Below the pieces are notes generated by a model. It did not search any database. It saw only the letters and a list, made by a program, of their open reading frames with translations, and was not told the origin of the DNA. A stretch of 64,000 nt of DNA from assembly GCA_023228945.1 (NCBI GenBank), contig JALOAI010000019.1:1-64000 (forward strand), written 5' to 3'. The stretch comes from Pigmentiphaga sp. Lineage in GTDB: Bacteria; Pseudomonadota; Gammaproteobacteria; Burkholderiales; Burkholderiaceae_B. Of this stretch, positions 63,640 through 64,000 are shown piece after piece; the stretch's first letter is position 1, and every line of letters begins with the position of its first letter. The position numbers and the translations under genes are program-made.

Positions 63640-64000
63640 ATGACCACGAGCCAAAGCGCAAGCCCCGCCCTTCCCAGGGCTGCCACGGAGCCGGTACTAG
63701 CCGTACGCAAGCTGAGCATCACCCTGCCGGCCGGCGCCGACCGGCCGCTGGCGGTCGAGCATATCGACTTCGAGGTGGCCGCCGGACAGACCGTTTGCCT
63801 GCTCGGTGAATCGGGCTCGGGCAAGTCGGTGATCGCGCAGGCGGTGATGGGGCTGCTGCCGGCCGGCTTGAAGGCGATCGAGGGCGGCATCACGCTGAAT
63901 GGCCGCGAGCTTCTGCCGCTCACCTTGACGCAGTTGCGGCGCCTGCGCGGCCCGGCGATGGCGATGGTATTCCAGGAACCCATGACCGCCCTGAATCCGG
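63640..64000 (+). CDS. ABC transporter ATP-binding protein, DppD type (partial)
   Basis: The window ends after 120 codons. Walker A is GESGSGKSV near residue 53 and the Q-loop is MVFQEPMTALNP. It energises import through the two permeases. GGAGG lies before the ATG at 63640. Codons 2-9 (TTSQSASP) are identical to those encoded by copy B of the repeat element, so the N-terminus is element-derived; the native part starts near PVLAVRKLSITL. Confidence 0.92.
   Translation, partial: MTTSQSASPALPRAATEPVLAVRKLSITLPAGADRPLAVEHIDFEVAAGQTVCLLGESGSGKSVIAQAVMGLLPAGLKAIEGGITLNGRELLPLTLTQLRRLRGPAMAMVFQEPMTALNP
63641..63680 (-). mobile_element. hairpin-rich repeat element, fragment D (3' end)
   Basis: On the plus strand TGACCACGAGCCAAAGCGCA continues AGCCCCGCCCTT, identical to the start of copy B for the first 27 bases and then close. 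Only the terminal part is present. Its first T is the second base of the ATPase start codon, so the element supplies part of that codon. Confidence 0.75.

Overview
The window is GC-rich chromosomal DNA from a betaproteobacterium, most likely an Alcaligenaceae-type member of the Burkholderiales (Bordetella/Achromobacter/Pigmentiphaga-like). This rests on the core gene order rne, rluC, maf, yceD-rpmF-plsX-fabHDG-acpP-fabF, rpoE-rseA-rseB-mucD-lepA-lepB-rnc-era-recO, and on four orphan Bug/TctC-type binding proteins. No rRNA, tRNA, CRISPR array, integrase or intact transposase was seen.

Region 1 (1-21.9 kb) is an accessory catabolic island. Two Bug receptors and an acyl-CoA dehydrogenase read rightward. 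A long leftward operon encodes an aldehyde dehydrogenase, a zinc alcohol dehydrogenase, a P450, a TRAP transporter (DctP-Q-M), a CrtC/AttH-like protein of unknown function and an APH-type kinase. An enoyl-CoA hydratase, a second acyl-CoA dehydrogenase, a rubredoxin, two related LysR regulators, a fused two-domain acyl-CoA dehydrogenase and a CaiB-type CoA-transferase follow. The enzymes suggest one route: P450 hydroxylation, oxidation to alcohol, aldehyde and acid, CoA ester formation, then beta-oxidation. Four copies of a conserved motif (ATGAA-N7-CACAGATGAT) lie upstream of four of these transcription units and may define a regulon. A hicAB toxin-antitoxin pair sits between the two LysR genes, bracketed by a 49-bp direct repeat copied from the 3' end of the first LysR gene.

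Region 2 (21.9-51.9 kb) is mostly core genome. It begins with a decayed bcsG (cellulose phosphoethanolamine transferase) broken by an internal deletion and by a roughly 125-bp hairpin-rich repeat element. Next come clpS-clpA, lexA with a perfect SOS box, and the recO-era-rnc-lepB-lepA-mucD-rseB-rseA-rpoE block. The fatty-acid block (fabF-acpP-fabG-fabD-fabH-plsX-rpmF-yceD), maf, a tetrapyrrole-methylase-fold methyltransferase, a HAD phosphatase, rluC, rne with a long structured leader, and accD follow.

Region 3 (52-64 kb) is accessory again. It holds an MmgE/PrpD-family gene, two Bug receptors, a carboxymuconolactone-decarboxylase-like gene, a cupin, a polysaccharide-deacetylase-like gene, an SDR and a MarR regulator, then a peptide/opine-type ABC transporter (binding protein, two permeases, and an ATPase cut by the window end). 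The hairpin-rich element seen in bcsG recurs here three times. One copy lies in frame inside the N-terminus of the second permease gene, and a fragment forms the first codons of the ATPase gene.
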